Positions 19,428 to 29,522 of a DNA stretch of 64,000 nucleotides are shown piece after piece. Source of the DNA: Helicobacter sp. MIT 99-5507 (GTDB lineage Bacteria > Campylobacterota > Campylobacteria > Campylobacterales > Helicobacteraceae). The number at the start of each line of letters is the position of its first letter. Within the stretch, counting starts at the first letter, position 1. The notes beneath the pieces were generated by a model. It was given only the letters and a program-made list of their open reading frames with translations, ran no database searches and was not told where the DNA came from. The position numbers and the translations under genes are program-made. The DNA is taken from assembly GCF_003364295.1 (NCBI RefSeq), contig NZ_NXLO01000001.1, forward strand, positions 1 to 64,000, given 5' to 3'.

Positions 19428-21086
19428 ATGTTGAAACGGATTTATGATTTTATAAAAAGTGTTGATATTTATTATAAAAATGCTTTTAGAGTGTATTTTC
19501 TTGGCACGATTTTATCTATCATTGGTGGGTTGTTTTTAAGTATTTATATTTTATTTTATGATGGTTATAAATGGGAGCTAGAGATTTTTAGATTTTTATT
19601 ATTAAATTTATTTCTTATTTTTATGGCTCTAAATTTAGAGAGTATTAATTTTTTAAAAGACAATAAACTACTTAGGTATTTGCTTATTTGTATTATTCTT
19701 ATTGCATCTGGAATCTTTGTATATGATATCATTCCTATTGATAATAGCTCTATGGATATAAAAACATTGCAATACATTGCGATTTTGCTTGCATCAATTG
19801 CATTATTTGTATCTTTTAATTTGAGATTTAATTTTTATAGTTTTTTTGATTTTGTAGGAAGTGCATTTTTTGCTTTTGGTATTTTTATACTTTTTTTGAT
19901 ACTTTTTGTTATATCTTGTATTAGTATAGATTTTTTATTTAGAGTTAGTTTTGATGAAATATATTATGTTTGTTGCGTGTGTGTTGCAACTATATTTTTT
20001 GTATTTTTTATTGGAAAAGTTTCATCATTAAATCATTATTTAGCAACAAATATAGAATCTATAAGCAAAATAACAGATAAAAGAATAAATAATCTATTTC
20101 TTATTTTTAGTATTTTTTCATATTTTTATGCTTCTATTTTGATTCTCTATTTTGCATTATTATTTTTTGGGATTCTATCTCCGCAATATAGTGCAATCCA
20201 TCTAATCATCTGGTTTAGTTTCTTTAGTATTACGCTTTTTTGGTTAAATCAATCTTTGGGCTCAAAATATCTAGGCAAACTTTTTGTAACATTGTTGTTT
20301 TTATTAAATATCATTGCTTTGTATTCGATTATAATTAGAATCTATGAATATGGATTTACTCCAAGTAGATATTTTGTCCTTATCTCTTGTATATTCTTGT
20401 TTGTAAGTATTATTTTGTCACTATTTGGACGCAATTATTTAAAGATAGTGTTTTATTTATTTGCCATATTATGTATTTTTTCTACATTTGGTAGTTTGAA
20501 TGCGATTAAAGTATCCATAGATTCCCAGCTTCGTGCATTAAAAAGTCTAGAAATGACAAAAGAGAATCATGATCGGATTTCAAGTATATATTCGTTTTTA
20601 ATTTATTATTTAGATGAAGATGAGCTTGCAGATTATAAGACTTTTTTAAATTCATATGATGATTTACATAATAAAGATAATAAAACATATCGATATTATT
20701 CTCGTATGCCACAAGTTATTAGTGTTTATGGATTTGATTTGTTTGTAGAAGGAGTTGAGCTAGATACAAAGACTTCTGTGCTAAAAGGTGGAAATATCAG
20801 CTTTGATCTAAAAAATGATAGCTTGATAATTAGTAGAAATGAAATATTTATAAAGATTGATAATTTTTATGATTTTATGAAAAAAGAAATGGATAAAATA
20901 CTTAATGAACCATGTAAGATTTGCCCACTTGTAGTAGAAGTCAAAAATGGCAATAAAAAATTAAAACTCTATATAGATTATATTATCTATGATGATGAAA
21001 AGAAAATAATTTATAAAATAGGTTTTAATGCCCTATTAAAGTTAGATTCTAAAGCAAATAATCCATCAACAACAAAAGCATTATAA
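19428..21086 (+). CDS. Polytopic membrane protein, possibly DUF4153
   Basis: 552 aa. The first 370 residues contain about eleven hydrophobic segments; the remainder is a soluble, Lys/Asp-rich domain. The overall plan resembles DUF4153 membrane proteins found in Helicobacter, but I see no motif that makes this sure and no function is known. AAGAGGAG before ATG is a strong RBS. It starts two bases after the GT25 gene and shares one base with the downstream ATPase gene (TAATG), indicating a tightly coupled operon. Confidence 0.75.
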   Translation: MLKRIYDFIKSVDIYYKNAFRVYFLGTILSIIGGLFLSIYILFYDGYKWELEIFRFLLLNLFLIFMALNLESINFLKDNKLLRYLLICIILIASGIFVYDIIPIDNSSMDIKTLQYIAILLASIALFVSFNLRFNFYSFFDFVGSAFFAFGIFILFLILFVISCISIDFLFRVSFDEIYYVCCVCVATIFFVFFIGKVSSLNHYLATNIESISKITDKRINNLFLIFSIFSYFYASILILYFALLFFGILSPQYSAIHLIIWFSFFSITLFWLNQSLGSKYLGKLFVTLLFLLNIIALYSIIIRIYEYGFTPSRYFVLISCIFLFVSIILSLFGRNYLKIVFYLFAILCIFSTFGSLNAIKVSIDSQLRALKSLEMTKENHDRISSIYSFLIYYLDEDELADYKTFLNSYDDLHNKDNKTYRYYSRMPQVISVYGFDLFVEGVELDTKTSVLKGGNISFDLKNDSLIISRNEIFIKIDNFYDFMKKEMDKILNEPCKICPLVVEVKNGNKKLKLYIDYIIYDDEKKIIYKIGFNALLKLDSKANNPSTTKAL

Positions 21087-22123
21087 TGCTTTTAGAATCT
21101 TCAAATATAAAAAAGCGACAATTCTTACATCTCTTCCCAAGGAGATTTGGGATAAAAGGAAGCAAGATTCATATTTATGGTCCGCCAAAAAGTGGTAAAA
21201 CTTGTATTGCACTTCATCATATAAAAGATATTAAAAATTCATTTTATATTGATTGTAATGATTTTAGAAATAAAGATGAGCTAATAAAAAGCTATTTGCT
21301 AAAAATTTCTATGGAAAAAAAGATTGATTGTCTAGTGCTTGATAATATGGATTTTGCAAAATTTTTTCTTCCAGCAATAGAAAATATCATCACTATTAAT
21401 GAATATAAAACTAAAAATTTGGATTTTGCAAATAAAGCTATTTTGCCACTTAGCTTTGAGGAATACATCAGTTTTGATACGCAGAATCTTGATATAAATC
21501 ATTTATTTGATAGTTTTTTAAATTATGGGAATCTACCTGTAACACTAAATATCAAGGATAATAATAAGCTTGATTTTAAACAGCAAATGCTCTTAGTGAT
21601 ATTTAAAAAATATATTCACATTTTTATACTTCTTTGTCAATTTCAAGGTATGCAAATGACGATAAATCAAATATATTCATTGCTAAAAAAAGACTTTAAA
21701 ATATCAAAAGATAAAATATATTTTTTGATGCAAGATTGGCAAGATAGGGGGCTAATATATTTTGTGCCACATTATCATAATGAAAAATTAGCAAAAAAAA
21801 TATTTTTATGGGATTTTAGTTTGAAATCTTTTGTAAGCTATGAACGAAATATTCTTTGCTGTGTTGAAAATATGATTTTTTTAGAATTATTAAAAACAGA
21901 ATCCAATATATACTATTCAAATAAAATAAACCTAATATGCAATAAAAAAGGATATATTATTTCACTTTTTAGCACACTTGAAAATATAAAAGAATATCTT
22001 TTAAATATAGATTTTATGGATTTAGATATTTTTGTTATTACACTTAATTTAGAAGGTGAAATAAATATAAAAAATAAAACTATAAAAATATTAAATTTTA
22101 TAAATTTTGCTCTTGGAGAATAA
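21086..22123 (+). CDS. P-loop ATPase (AAA_14/DUF4143-like)
   Basis: 345 aa. Walker A HIYGPPKSGKTCIA near residues 28-40, and a Walker B-like strand DCLVLDNMDF near residue 95. The segment ILPLSFEEYISFD followed by FDSFLNYGNLP is the pattern of AAA_14 ATPases that carry a DUF4143 winged-helix or nuclease-like C-terminus. Role unknown in this family. It overlaps the membrane protein gene by one base, so the two products may act together. A hairpin terminator closes the operon. Confidence 0.75.
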   Translation: MLLESSNIKKRQFLHLFPRRFGIKGSKIHIYGPPKSGKTCIALHHIKDIKNSFYIDCNDFRNKDELIKSYLLKISMEKKIDCLVLDNMDFAKFFLPAIENIITINEYKTKNLDFANKAILPLSFEEYISFDTQNLDINHLFDSFLNYGNLPVTLNIKDNNKLDFKQQMLLVIFKKYIHIFILLCQFQGMQMTINQIYSLLKKDFKISKDKIYFLMQDWQDRGLIYFVPHYHNEKLAKKIFLWDFSLKSFVSYERNILCCVENMIFLELLKTESNIYYSNKINLICNKKGYIISLFSTLENIKEYLLNIDFMDLDIFVITLNLEGEINIKNKTIKILNFINFALGE

Positions 22124-22133
22124 ACTTTGCATA

Positions 22134-22155
22134 GATTCTAAGGAATCTTAGAATC
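22134..22155. terminator. Hairpin between the convergent ATPase gene and sodB
   Basis: GATTCTAAG / CTTAGAATC, a perfect 9-bp stem with a GAAT loop, directly between two convergent stop codons and followed by TTTAT. The arms also carry the abundant AGAATCT heptamer. Confidence 0.65.
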
Positions 22156-22156
22156 T

Positions 22157-22798
22157 TTATATTTGCTCTTTGTGTATATCATCCATATAAAATTTTACAG
22201 AATTCATACCTTCTTTTAATGCCCATTCATAGGCTTGTGATACAAATTCCCAATTTATATGTTTATAGAATTCTTCTAAATATTTTGCTCTTAAATTTTT
22301 ATAATCAATATAATAAGCATGCTCCCATACATCAACAACAAGTATTGGAATCTTATTAGATTCAAGTGGAGTATTTGCATTTGAAGTTTGTAATATTTCT
22401 AGTTTTTTATCATGATTTAGCACGACCCAGCACCAACCAGAGCCAAATAATGTAGTTGCACTTTGGATAAAAGATTCTCTAAATTTTTCAATACTACCAA
22501 AATCTTTATTGATCGCAGATTCTAGCTCATTGCTGATTTTTGTGCTTTTTGGGGAGATACAATCAAAATAAAAATCATGATTATAAATTTGTGCTGCATT
22601 ATTATAGATTCCACCTTGTGAATTCATGACTATATCATATAGCGATTTTTTTTCAAATGGTGAATCTTTTATTAGATTGTTTAGATTATTTACATAAGTT
22701 TGATGATGTTTTAAATGATGATATTCTATTGTCTTATCGCTTATAAACTCTCCATTAAACGCATTTTTGTCATATGGTAAATTTCGTAAATTAAACAT
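22157..22798 (-). CDS. sodB: Superoxide dismutase (Fe)
   Basis: 213 aa, normal for SodB. It dismutates superoxide in the cytoplasm. Metal ligands are visible: His in EYHHLKHHQTYV, His in IYNHDFYF, and Asp/His in VVDVWEHAYYIDYKN. Fe rather than Mn type is supported by overall similarity to Helicobacter SodB and the WGSGW-like segment FGSGWCWVV. AAGGAG lies upstream of the ATG. Single gene, separated from lolA by about 40 bp. Confidence 0.95.
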   Translation of the reverse strand: MFNLRNLPYDKNAFNGEFISDKTIEYHHLKHHQTYVNNLNNLIKDSPFEKKSLYDIVMNSQGGIYNNAAQIYNHDFYFDCISPKSTKISNELESAINKDFGSIEKFRESFIQSATTLFGSGWCWVVLNHDKKLEILQTSNANTPLESNKIPILVVDVWEHAYYIDYKNLRAKYLEEFYKHINWEFVSQAYEWALKEGMNSVKFYMDDIHKEQI

Positions 22799-22836
22799 AA
22801 AAACTCCTTATAAAATTTATATTATACAACTTATTG

Positions 22837-23364
22837 CTAAAATGTATTGGATTTTGAGTAGATGATATCTGTTCCTTTTGGTGCATTAAACACAAAAATA
22901 CTATCATCAATATTTGTATTTATTTTTATATTGCTTAGTATTATTTCATTTTTGTTATCTAAAGTATCTGTATATTCTATTTTTTTTGGCATATCATTGG
23001 AATCTAAATATATAAAAAAAGTAATATTATTTGCATGGCTTATAATCTTATCTCCATCTTGTTTGGCATTGTTTAATATATCTACAAGTCCTATTCCACT
23101 TGTAAATATGATTGCTTGATTTAAGTTTGGCTCATATACTATGGTTTGTTTTTCATCTATAAATACTTCTTTTTCAAATGGTTTTGTATATTTATAATAT
23201 GATTTATAACCCTTCGTTGTGACTGAATTTCCACTATATTCTATTTTATTATTATCGCTAGTTGTTATTATTTGCACAAAATCTGCTTTGATATTATTTA
23301 TACTTTTTAAATCAAAAGAAAAACATATATTTATAATAAAAAACAAATAAACTAAGATTCTCAT
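22837..23364 (-). CDS. lolA: LolA-family outer membrane lipoprotein carrier
   Basis: 175 aa with a short signal peptide (MRILVYLFFIINICFSF) followed by NIKADFVQIIT, the typical LolA opening in which the protein binds lipid-modified outer-membrane lipoproteins in the periplasm. SVTTKGYKSYYKYTKPFEKEVF matches the fold's central sheet. The ORF is divergent from secA. A LolC/E-type permease lies just beyond secA, placing export functions together. Length is typical of Campylobacterota LolA, which is diverged from E. coli. Confidence 0.85.
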   Translation of the reverse strand: MRILVYLFFIINICFSFDLKSINNIKADFVQIITTSDNNKIEYSGNSVTTKGYKSYYKYTKPFEKEVFIDEKQTIVYEPNLNQAIIFTSGIGLVDILNNAKQDGDKIISHANNITFFIYLDSNDMPKKIEYTDTLDNKNEIILSNIKINTNIDDSIFVFNAPKGTDIIYSKSNTF

Positions 23365-23453
23365 AATCCACCTTTATTAGAGATTAAGTCTAGATTTTAG
23401 CATAAAATGATAGAATCCAACATCTATTAAATAAATACGATTCAAGGCTTTCA

Positions 23454-26030
23454 ATGATACAAAATATATTTAATAAACTTCTTGGCACTAGAAACCAAAG
23501 AATGCTAAATAAATACAAACAAAAACTAAATGCAATTAATAATCTAGAATCTAAATATCAAAATTTTAGTGATGATGAGCTAAAGGCTGCATTTAACACT
23601 TTAAAAGAAAATACTAAAAACAAATTTGATGAAATAGGACAAGGAGCGCTAGATTCTGTCTTGATAGAATCTTTTGCAATCACTAGAGAAGCATCAAAAA
23701 GAGTGCTAAATATGCGACATTTTGATGTGCAGCTTATTGGTGGTATGGTGCTACATGAAGGGAAAATTGCAGAGATGAAAACAGGTGAAGGTAAAACTCT
23801 TGTAGCAACTCTTGCAGTAATCCTAAATGCAATGATTGGTAAAAGCGTGCATGTAGTAACCGTAAATGACTATCTAGCAAGAAGAGATGCCACTGAAATG
23901 GGTGCATTGTATGAATTTTTAGGTTATAGTGTTGGTATCATTACAGGCGATGAACGAGATGAAGAAAGCAAACTAAAACAATATAGCTGTGATATTATCT
24001 ATGGCACAAATAATGAATTTGGATTTGACTATCTTAGGGATAATATGAAGTTTTCGTTATCAAATCAATTCCAAAAAGATCATTTTTTTGCAATCGTTGA
24101 TGAGGTGGATTCTATCCTTATTGATGAAGCTAGGACGCCACTTATTATATCTGGACCTGCAAATAGAAAGCTAGAAAATTATGGCTTAGCAAATAGCGTA
24201 GCTCAAAAAATGACAAAAGATATAGATTTTAGTATTGATGAAAAAAATCGAACCATATTGATAGCAGAATCTGGTATCAAAAAAGCTGAAGAAATATTTA
24301 AAGTAGATAATCTCTATAATATAGAAAATGCGTTTTTAGCTCATCATCTTGATCAAGCATTAAAAGCAAATTTCTTGTTTCAAAAAGACAAAGATTATAT
24401 CGTGCGGGATGGTGAAGTAATAATTGTAGATGAATTTACAGGAAGACTTAGCGAGGGTAGGAGATTTAGCGATGGATTGCACCAAGCAATAGAGGCTAAA
24501 GAATTGGTAGATATAAAAGAAGAAACCCAAACTCTAGCGGATATTACATTTCAAAATTATTTTAGAATGTATGAAAAATTATCAGGAATGACAGGAACAG
24601 CACAAACTGAAGCTAGCGAATTTTTACAAATTTATAAATTAGATGTTGTTAGTATTCCTACAAATGTGCCAAATATAAGAAAAGATTATAATGATTTGAT
24701 ATTTAAGAGTGAAGCAGAAAAGTTTGATGCAGTTTGTAAAAAAATAGTAGAACTTCATAAAAGTGGAATCCCAGTATTAATCGGGACAGCAAGTATAGAA
24801 AAAAGTGAAAAATTACATGAATTACTAAAAAAACAAAGAATCCCGCATACCGTTTTAAATGCAAAGCAGCATACAAAAGAAGCAGAAATTATCAAAGATG
24901 CAGGTAAAATTGGTGCTGTAACAATAGCTACAAACATGGCAGGTCGTGGTGTTGATATAAAAATAGATAAAGAAGTAGCAGATCTTGGTGGATTATTTAT
25001 CATTGGGACAGAGAGACATGAAAGTAGAAGAATAGATAATCAGCTAAGAGGTAGAAGTGGAAGACAAGGTGATCCTGGTGCTAGTCAGTTTTATTTAAGT
25101 CTTGAAGATAATCTACTTAGAATCTTTGGTAGTGATAAAATAAAAGGTATTATGGAAAAACTAGGATTAAAAGATGGCGAGCATATAGAATCTTCTTTTG
25201 TAACAAGATCTATTGAAAATGCACAAAAGAAAGTAGAATCTTTGCATTTTGAAACTAGAAAACATATATTAGAATATGATGATGTTGCAAATGAGCAAAG
25301 AAAAATAATATATCAATTTAGAAACAAACTTCTTGATGAAAATTATGATTTATCACAAAAAATAAAAGAAGATAGAGAATTTAGCATTCAAAATGTATTT
25401 TTAAATCTTGATTTTATGCAAGATAATAATATTGATAAAGTTGGTATTTCAAATAAGATTCTAGAAGATTTTGGAAGCAAGATTGTATTTGAAGATTCTA
25501 CAGATGATATTTCTTTATTGCAAGAACAAGCAAATATTGCACTTACAAATGATTATGAAGCAAAAATGAAACCTCTTACAGACACTCAAAGAAAAGATAT
25601 TGAAAGAATAGTATATTTGCAGGTATTAGATAATGCTTGGAGAGAGCATTTATACACTATGGATAATTTAAAAACTGGTATTGGACTAAGAGGATACAAT
25701 CAAAAAGATCCATTGATTGAATATAAAAAAGAGAGTTATAATTTATTTTTAGAGTTTAAAGATAATCTAAAAATTGAAAGCTCAAAAATGATCCATATGA
25801 TAAAGCTAAGAGAGCAGAGTAGAGATGATGAAGAGCAAGCAAAAGCGATGCTAAAACATCTCGAAGAAGAAAATAATGATGATATATCTTTCAATAAAGA
25901 TGGAAACAATGATGAGATAAAAAAAAGCACAAAAGTAGCTAGAAATGATCCTTGTCCTTGTGGAAGCGGCAAAAAATATAAATTATGCCATGGTAAAAGC
26001 GGACCTAAAAAAGGCATATTAGCTAATTAA
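23454..26030 (+). CDS. secA: Protein translocase ATPase SecA
   Basis: 858 aa. Motor of the Sec translocon. Motifs in order: [18 protein letters not shown] (Walker A), [15 protein letters not shown], the [18 protein letters not shown] box (Walker B), [29 protein letters not shown]-type motif [15 protein letters not shown], and the C-terminal zinc-binding tail [17 protein letters not shown] that binds SecB. Intact. The lipoprotein permease gene begins nine bases after it. Confidence 0.98.
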   Translation: MIQNIFNKLLGTRNQRMLNKYKQKLNAINNLESKYQNFSDDELKAAFNTLKENTKNKFDEIGQGALDSVLIESFAITREASKRVLNMRHFDVQLIGGMVLHEGKIAEMKTGEGKTLVATLAVILNAMIGKSVHVVTVNDYLARRDATEMGALYEFLGYSVGIITGDERDEESKLKQYSCDIIYGTNNEFGFDYLRDNMKFSLSNQFQKDHFFAIVDEVDSILIDEARTPLIISGPANRKLENYGLANSVAQKMTKDIDFSIDEKNRTILIAESGIKKAEEIFKVDNLYNIENAFLAHHLDQALKANFLFQKDKDYIVRDGEVIIVDEFTGRLSEGRRFSDGLHQAIEAKELVDIKEETQTLADITFQNYFRMYEKLSGMTGTAQTEASEFLQIYKLDVVSIPTNVPNIRKDYNDLIFKSEAEKFDAVCKKIVELHKSGIPVLIGTASIEKSEKLHELLKKQRIPHTVLNAKQHTKEAEIIKDAGKIGAVTIATNMAGRGVDIKIDKEVADLGGLFIIGTERHESRRIDNQLRGRSGRQGDPGASQFYLSLEDNLLRIFGSDKIKGIMEKLGLKDGEHIESSFVTRSIENAQKKVESLHFETRKHILEYDDVANEQRKIIYQFRNKLLDENYDLSQKIKEDREFSIQNVFLNLDFMQDNNIDKVGISNKILEDFGSKIVFEDSTDDISLLQEQANIALTNDYEAKMKPLTDTQRKDIERIVYLQVLDNAWREHLYTMDNLKTGIGLRGYNQKDPLIEYKKESYNLFLEFKDNLKIESSKMIHMIKLREQSRDDEEQAKAMLKHLEEENNDDISFNKDGNNDEIKKSTKVARNDPCPCGSGKKYKLCHGKSGPKKGILAN

Positions 26031-26039
26031 GGTGTATTA

Positions 26040-27233
26040 TTGTTACCTAGATTCTTAGTTTTTAAATATCTTCGTTTTGATAAAACTCAACCATTTATAT
26101 CAATAACAGCAATACTGGCTTTTCTTGGTGTTGGTATTGGTGTGATGGTGTTAATCGTGGCTATGGCGATTATGGAAGGTATGATAAAACATTTTGAAGA
26201 TAGATTATTTACTATGAATTATCCACTTACTATCTTTCAAAAAGGATATGGTGCAGTAAATAATACATTGCTTTTAAATCTTACAGAGCAATTTAAAAAT
26301 TTACAATTTAGCCCATATATAAAATCTCAAGGTGCTATTAAAATTGGTGATACACTAAATGCTGGTATTATATATGGTATAGATTTTAATAAAGAAATGA
26401 GTATAAATAAAATCTTAAGAGAATCTTATCATAATGAAAATTTTAATAGTGATAGTATAATCATAGGTAAAAGGCTGCTTGATGAAACTTCTATCGATAT
26501 AAATACTAGGGTTACATTGATTTTTACTCAAATGCAAGCAGGCGGAATGGGGCTAATACCTAGTATGAAAAGATTTAATATAGATGGATATTTTAATTCT
26601 GGGCTTCATGCATATGATAATAGCTATATGTATATTAATATTAAAACATTACAAACTATCAAAAACTATCCACTAGATATATATGATGGAATCCATATAT
26701 ATTCAAATAATCCAATGAAAGATATTATAAAACTAAGAGAATATTTACCTCATGATGTAGGTATCGTTGGTTGGTGGGAGCAAAATGGTAATTTTTTTAG
26801 TGCAATAGCGATGGAAAAAAGAGCTTTATTTATAGTATTAATGTTAATTATTATAATGGCTTCATTAAATATTATTAGTTCTCTTATGATGGTTATTATG
26901 ACAAGAAGAAGAGAGATAGCTCTTTTGTTATCACTTGGTATGGGAAAAAAAGATATACAAAAAACATTTTTTTATTTAGGAAATGTTATAGGAATTAGTG
27001 GTGTGTTTTTTGGCGTTTTATTAGCATTTATTTTGCTTTATTTATTGCAAGTATTTCCTATCATATCTCTCCCTGCTGATGTTTATGGTAGCTCAAAATT
27101 ACCATTGCATATATCATTTATAGATATTTCTTTAACGATAGTTGGTGCTATTATAGTTGTCCTTTTGTCATCATATTATCCATCCATAAAAGCATCAAAA
27201 ATCAATCCTTTATCCACATTAAGAAGTGAGTAG
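26040..27233 (+). CDS. Lipoprotein-releasing ABC permease (LolC/LolE/LolF type)
   Basis: 397 aa from TTG 26040, with AAGGTG five bases upstream. One N-terminal membrane helix (ITAILAFLGVGIGVMVLIVAMA), a large periplasmic domain, and three C-terminal helices with the FtsX signature around TRRREIALLLSLGMGKKDI. The family extracts lipoproteins from the inner membrane for LolA, whose gene is 2.7 kb away. A single permease gene fits the LolF arrangement; the LolD ATPase is not in the window. Confidence 0.88.
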   Translation: MLPRFLVFKYLRFDKTQPFISITAILAFLGVGIGVMVLIVAMAIMEGMIKHFEDRLFTMNYPLTIFQKGYGAVNNTLLLNLTEQFKNLQFSPYIKSQGAIKIGDTLNAGIIYGIDFNKEMSINKILRESYHNENFNSDSIIIGKRLLDETSIDINTRVTLIFTQMQAGGMGLIPSMKRFNIDGYFNSGLHAYDNSYMYINIKTLQTIKNYPLDIYDGIHIYSNNPMKDIIKLREYLPHDVGIVGWWEQNGNFFSAIAMEKRALFIVLMLIIIMASLNIISSLMMVIMTRRREIALLLSLGMGKKDIQKTFFYLGNVIGISGVFFGVLLAFILLYLLQVFPIISLPADVYGSSKLPLHISFIDISLTIVGAIIVVLLSSYYPSIKASKINPLSTLRSE

Positions 27234-27266
27234 CTTATAATTAATATGGATATTTTTATATTATCA

Positions 27267-27294
27267 TTGTATTTCTACTTTTTTTCGCTATAAT
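27267..27294 (+). promoter_or_regulatory. Promoter of the tRNA operon
   Basis: TTGTAT (27267-27272), 16-bp spacer, TATAAT (27289-27294), 32 bp before the first tRNA base. The best -35/-10 pair I noticed in this window. Confidence 0.7.
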
Positions 27295-27326
27295 TCATAC
27301 TTTATTTCTTGTCTTTATACTTTTAT

Positions 27327-27401
27327 GCGGGAATAGCTCAGTGGTAGAGCACAACCTTGCCAAGGTTGGGGCCGCGGGTTCGATCCCCGTTTCCCGCTCC
27401 A
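27327..27401 (+). tRNA. tRNA-Gly (anticodon GCC)
   Basis: Acceptor GCGGGAA pairs with TTCCCGC; the D-loop has AGCTCAGTGGTAGAGC, the anticodon loop is CTTGCCAAG, the T arm GCGGGTTCGATCCCCGT. CCA is encoded. First gene of a four-tRNA operon. Confidence 0.97.
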
Positions 27402-27417
27402 AATATAAAATAATGTT

Positions 27418-27505
27418 GCCCGGGTGGTGGAATTGGTAGACACAAGGGACTTAAAATCCCTCGGATATTGCTTCCGTGCCGGTTCAAGTCCGGCCTCGGG
27501 CACCA
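27418..27505 (+). tRNA. tRNA-Leu (anticodon TAA)
   Basis: Acceptor GCCCGGG / CTCGGGC, long variable arm as in class II tRNAs, anticodon loop ACTTAAAAT reading TTA/TTG leucine codons, T arm GGTTCAAGTCC, encoded CCA. Confidence 0.97.
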
Positions 27506-27512
27506 TATTTAT

Positions 27513-27587
27513 GGCGACATAGCCAAGTGGTAAGGCATGGGCCTGCAAAGCCTTGATTCCCCAGTTCGAATCTGGGTGTCGCCTCCA
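27513..27587 (+). tRNA. tRNA-Cys (anticodon GCA)
   Basis: Acceptor GGCGACA / TGTCGCC, anticodon loop CCTGCAAAG, T arm CCAGTTCGAATCTGG, encoded CCA after discriminator T. Confidence 0.97.
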
Positions 27588-27605
27588 AAATAATAGAATC
27601 TTACT

Positions 27606-27693
27606 CGGGAGATGGCTGAGTGGTTGAAAGCGGCGGTCTTGAAAACCGTTGAGGGTAACACCTCCGGGGGTTCGAATCCCTCTCTCCCGGCCA
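27606..27693 (+). tRNA. tRNA-Ser (anticodon TGA)
   Basis: Acceptor CGGGAGA / TCTCCCG, anticodon loop TCTTGAAAA, extended variable arm (class II), T arm GGGGTTCGAATCCC, encoded CCA. Last gene of the tRNA operon. Confidence 0.97.
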
Positions 27694-27848
27694 CTCTTTT
27701 TTACTTCAAATATTTATAATAGTTTTTAAAAGATTTTTAATTATTTATAGATTCTCATATAAAATAAAATTTTTAGCGGGTGTTAGATTAAAATAGTCAA
27801 AAATCCTATTTGAAATAATAAAAAGCAATGCAATGCTAAAAGATTTAT

Positions 27849-27863
27849 AAGGCAGTCTGCCTT
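27849..27863. terminator. Short GC-containing hairpin in the tRNA-cysQ gap
   Basis: AAGGCAG-T-CTGCCTT, a perfect 7-bp dyad, lies between the plus-strand tRNA operon and the end of the minus-strand island; it is followed by a T-rich stretch on the plus strand. The rest of 27694-27961 is AT-rich with no gene that I can see. Confidence 0.4.
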
Positions 27864-27961
27864 GTATTTTAGTTTTTTGATATAAAAATGAGTGAGTTTA
27901 AATAAATTACAATCTTGCTTTAAGAAAGATATAGCTTTTTTATCTTCTTTCTAAATGAAAC

Positions 27962-28777
27962 CTACAATCTTTCTAATATAATTTTATCTTCCATAAAATC
28001 ATTATAAATTTCTTTATTTATTTGTGATTTAGAAAACGCAATGAAGTAATTATTTTTTACATCTTGTTTATTGTATAAAAGTTGTTTTTTTGTATTAAAA
28101 TCAAGTATTATTCCGCCACTTTCTCTTAAAATAATATCACTTGCTGCGATATCCCACTCTTTTGTCCCATTAAATCGTGGATAAATATCGGCTTTTCCTT
28201 CTGCAATAGAACATATTTTTAGTGATGAACCAAGTGTTTGTTTTATTAATTTATATTTTTTTATAAAATTATCTACATTTTTTGTGCTATGGAATCTACT
28301 ATCAAGTGCTATTATAGCTGTTGTATCTTTTTGACTATAAATCCTTATTGCATTATCAATGATATTAGAATCTTCTAATACATAAGCTCCATTTTTTTCC
28401 AATGCAAAATACATTTTTTTTAATGCTGGTGCATATACTACACCAAGTATTGGTATATTGTGCTTTAATAAAGCTATATTGATTGTCCATTCATTATTTT
28501 TTGATATAAAATCTTTTGTCCCATCTAGCGGGTCTATAAGCCATAAATATTCTTCATTTTTTCTTTTACTATAATCTAATATATCTTCTTCAGAATTAAT
28601 TTTAAAAGAACTAATAGCTTGCAAATTATGAGTAATTATTCTATTAGATTCTATATCAGCTTTTGTTAATGGAGAATCATCATCTTTTTTTATAAAACTT
28701 GTATCGCCATAGTATTTTAATACTATTTCTCCTGCCCTAAAGGCTATATTGATTACATTATTTAGCAAATCTTTCAT
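27962..28777 (-). CDS. cysQ: CysQ-type 3'(2'),5'-bisphosphate nucleotidase at the end of the phosphoramidate island
   Basis: 271 aa. Inositol-monophosphatase fold with the CysQ pattern: DDDSPLTKADIESNR, metal-binding EED, IDPLDGTKDFISKNNEWTIN, then GSSLKICSIAEGKADIYPRF and EWDIAASD. CysQ normally removes the 3'-phosphate of PAP left by sulfotransferases. Here it overlaps the nucleotidyltransferase by four bases (ATGA) and is the last gene of the operon. I infer that it clears the 3'-phosphorylated cytidine nucleotide released by the phosphoramidate transferases. I know of no such gene in the C. jejuni MeOPN locus. Family assignment is firm; substrate is inference. Confidence 0.9.
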   Translation of the reverse strand: MKDLLNNVINIAFRAGEIVLKYYGDTSFIKKDDDSPLTKADIESNRIITHNLQAISSFKINSEEDILDYSKRKNEEYLWLIDPLDGTKDFISKNNEWTINIALLKHNIPILGVVYAPALKKMYFALEKNGAYVLEDSNIIDNAIRIYSQKDTTAIIALDSRFHSTKNVDNFIKKYKLIKQTLGSSLKICSIAEGKADIYPRFNGTKEWDIAASDIILRESGGIILDFNTKKQLLYNKQDVKNNYFIAFSKSQINKEIYNDFMEDKIILERL

Positions 28778-29520
28778 AGTTTTGTTTCCAAATCCGCAAT
28801 AGAATCTATCTCTATCCAGCCTCTATTGATAAAAACTGGCTCTATATTATTAAATGTATTTATTATTTCTTGCAAAAAACTAGTCATATACATATTATAA
28901 AAATCCTTTCCATCATAGATTCTGCTTTTATCCAAACTATCATAAAAATCAATCATTGTTGTTATGAAATTATGTGATATTTTAAATAACCCTATATATT
29001 GTCCTTCTATTTCATCAATAGAATCTACTTTTTTGCCTATTTCTATGATTTTATTATTTTTGATTTTTAAACTTTCTGCATCACTTAATACATCTTCAAA
29101 TCTATCATTCCACAACTCTTTCCAATTTTTATCAACAATAACACCAAAATCACCATCATAGTTTTTTAATTTTTTTATAATTTCACTTTTGTATATAATA
29201 TCTGCATATGTGATTATTAAATCTTGTTTATCTTTTGCACAAGATTCTAGAAATTCTCTTGCACAAAACATAGTCCATACCATATTTGTATTTTCAAATC
29301 TATCATTGATATAAAATTTATTAATATTTATATATTGCTTTAAAACATTAGATAAATATCCGCCAATAATACCTATATCAGTGATATTATTTTCTTTTAA
29401 TGCCTCTAGCTCATAATCAATAATTGATTTATTATTATATTTCACCATACATTTTGGAATATCATTTGTTAGTGGTGCAAGTCTCGTGCCTTTTCCTGCT
29501 GCTAATATTAAAGCTCTCAT
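28774..29520 (-). CDS. Nucleotidyltransferase, Cj1416-like (CTP:phosphoglutamine cytidylyltransferase)
   Basis: 248 aa. Starts with the nucleotidyltransferase signature MRALILAAGKGTRLAPLTNDIPKCMVKYNNKSIIDYEL and has the metal-binding YADI motif (residue ~90). On sequence alone it could be a LicC-like phosphocholine cytidylyltransferase or sugar-1-phosphate enzyme. Its place between the amidotransferase-like hydrolase and the island's other MeOPN-type genes matches Cj1416 of C. jejuni, which makes a CDP adduct from phosphoglutamine. An AAAGGAT RBS overlaps the previous stop. Specificity is inferred from context. Confidence 0.85.
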   Translation of the reverse strand: MRALILAAGKGTRLAPLTNDIPKCMVKYNNKSIIDYELEALKENNITDIGIIGGYLSNVLKQYININKFYINDRFENTNMVWTMFCAREFLESCAKDKQDLIITYADIIYKSEIIKKLKNYDGDFGVIVDKNWKELWNDRFEDVLSDAESLKIKNNKIIEIGKKVDSIDEIEGQYIGLFKISHNFITTMIDFYDSLDKSRIYDGKDFYNMYMTSFLQEIINTFNNIEPVFINRGWIEIDSIADLETKL

Positions 29521-29522
29521 TT

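Noticed and set aside
27694-27961. A hidden gene between the tRNAs and cysQ
   Set aside because: Only AT-rich sequence and one short dyad; no ORF with a start site or recognisable RNA.
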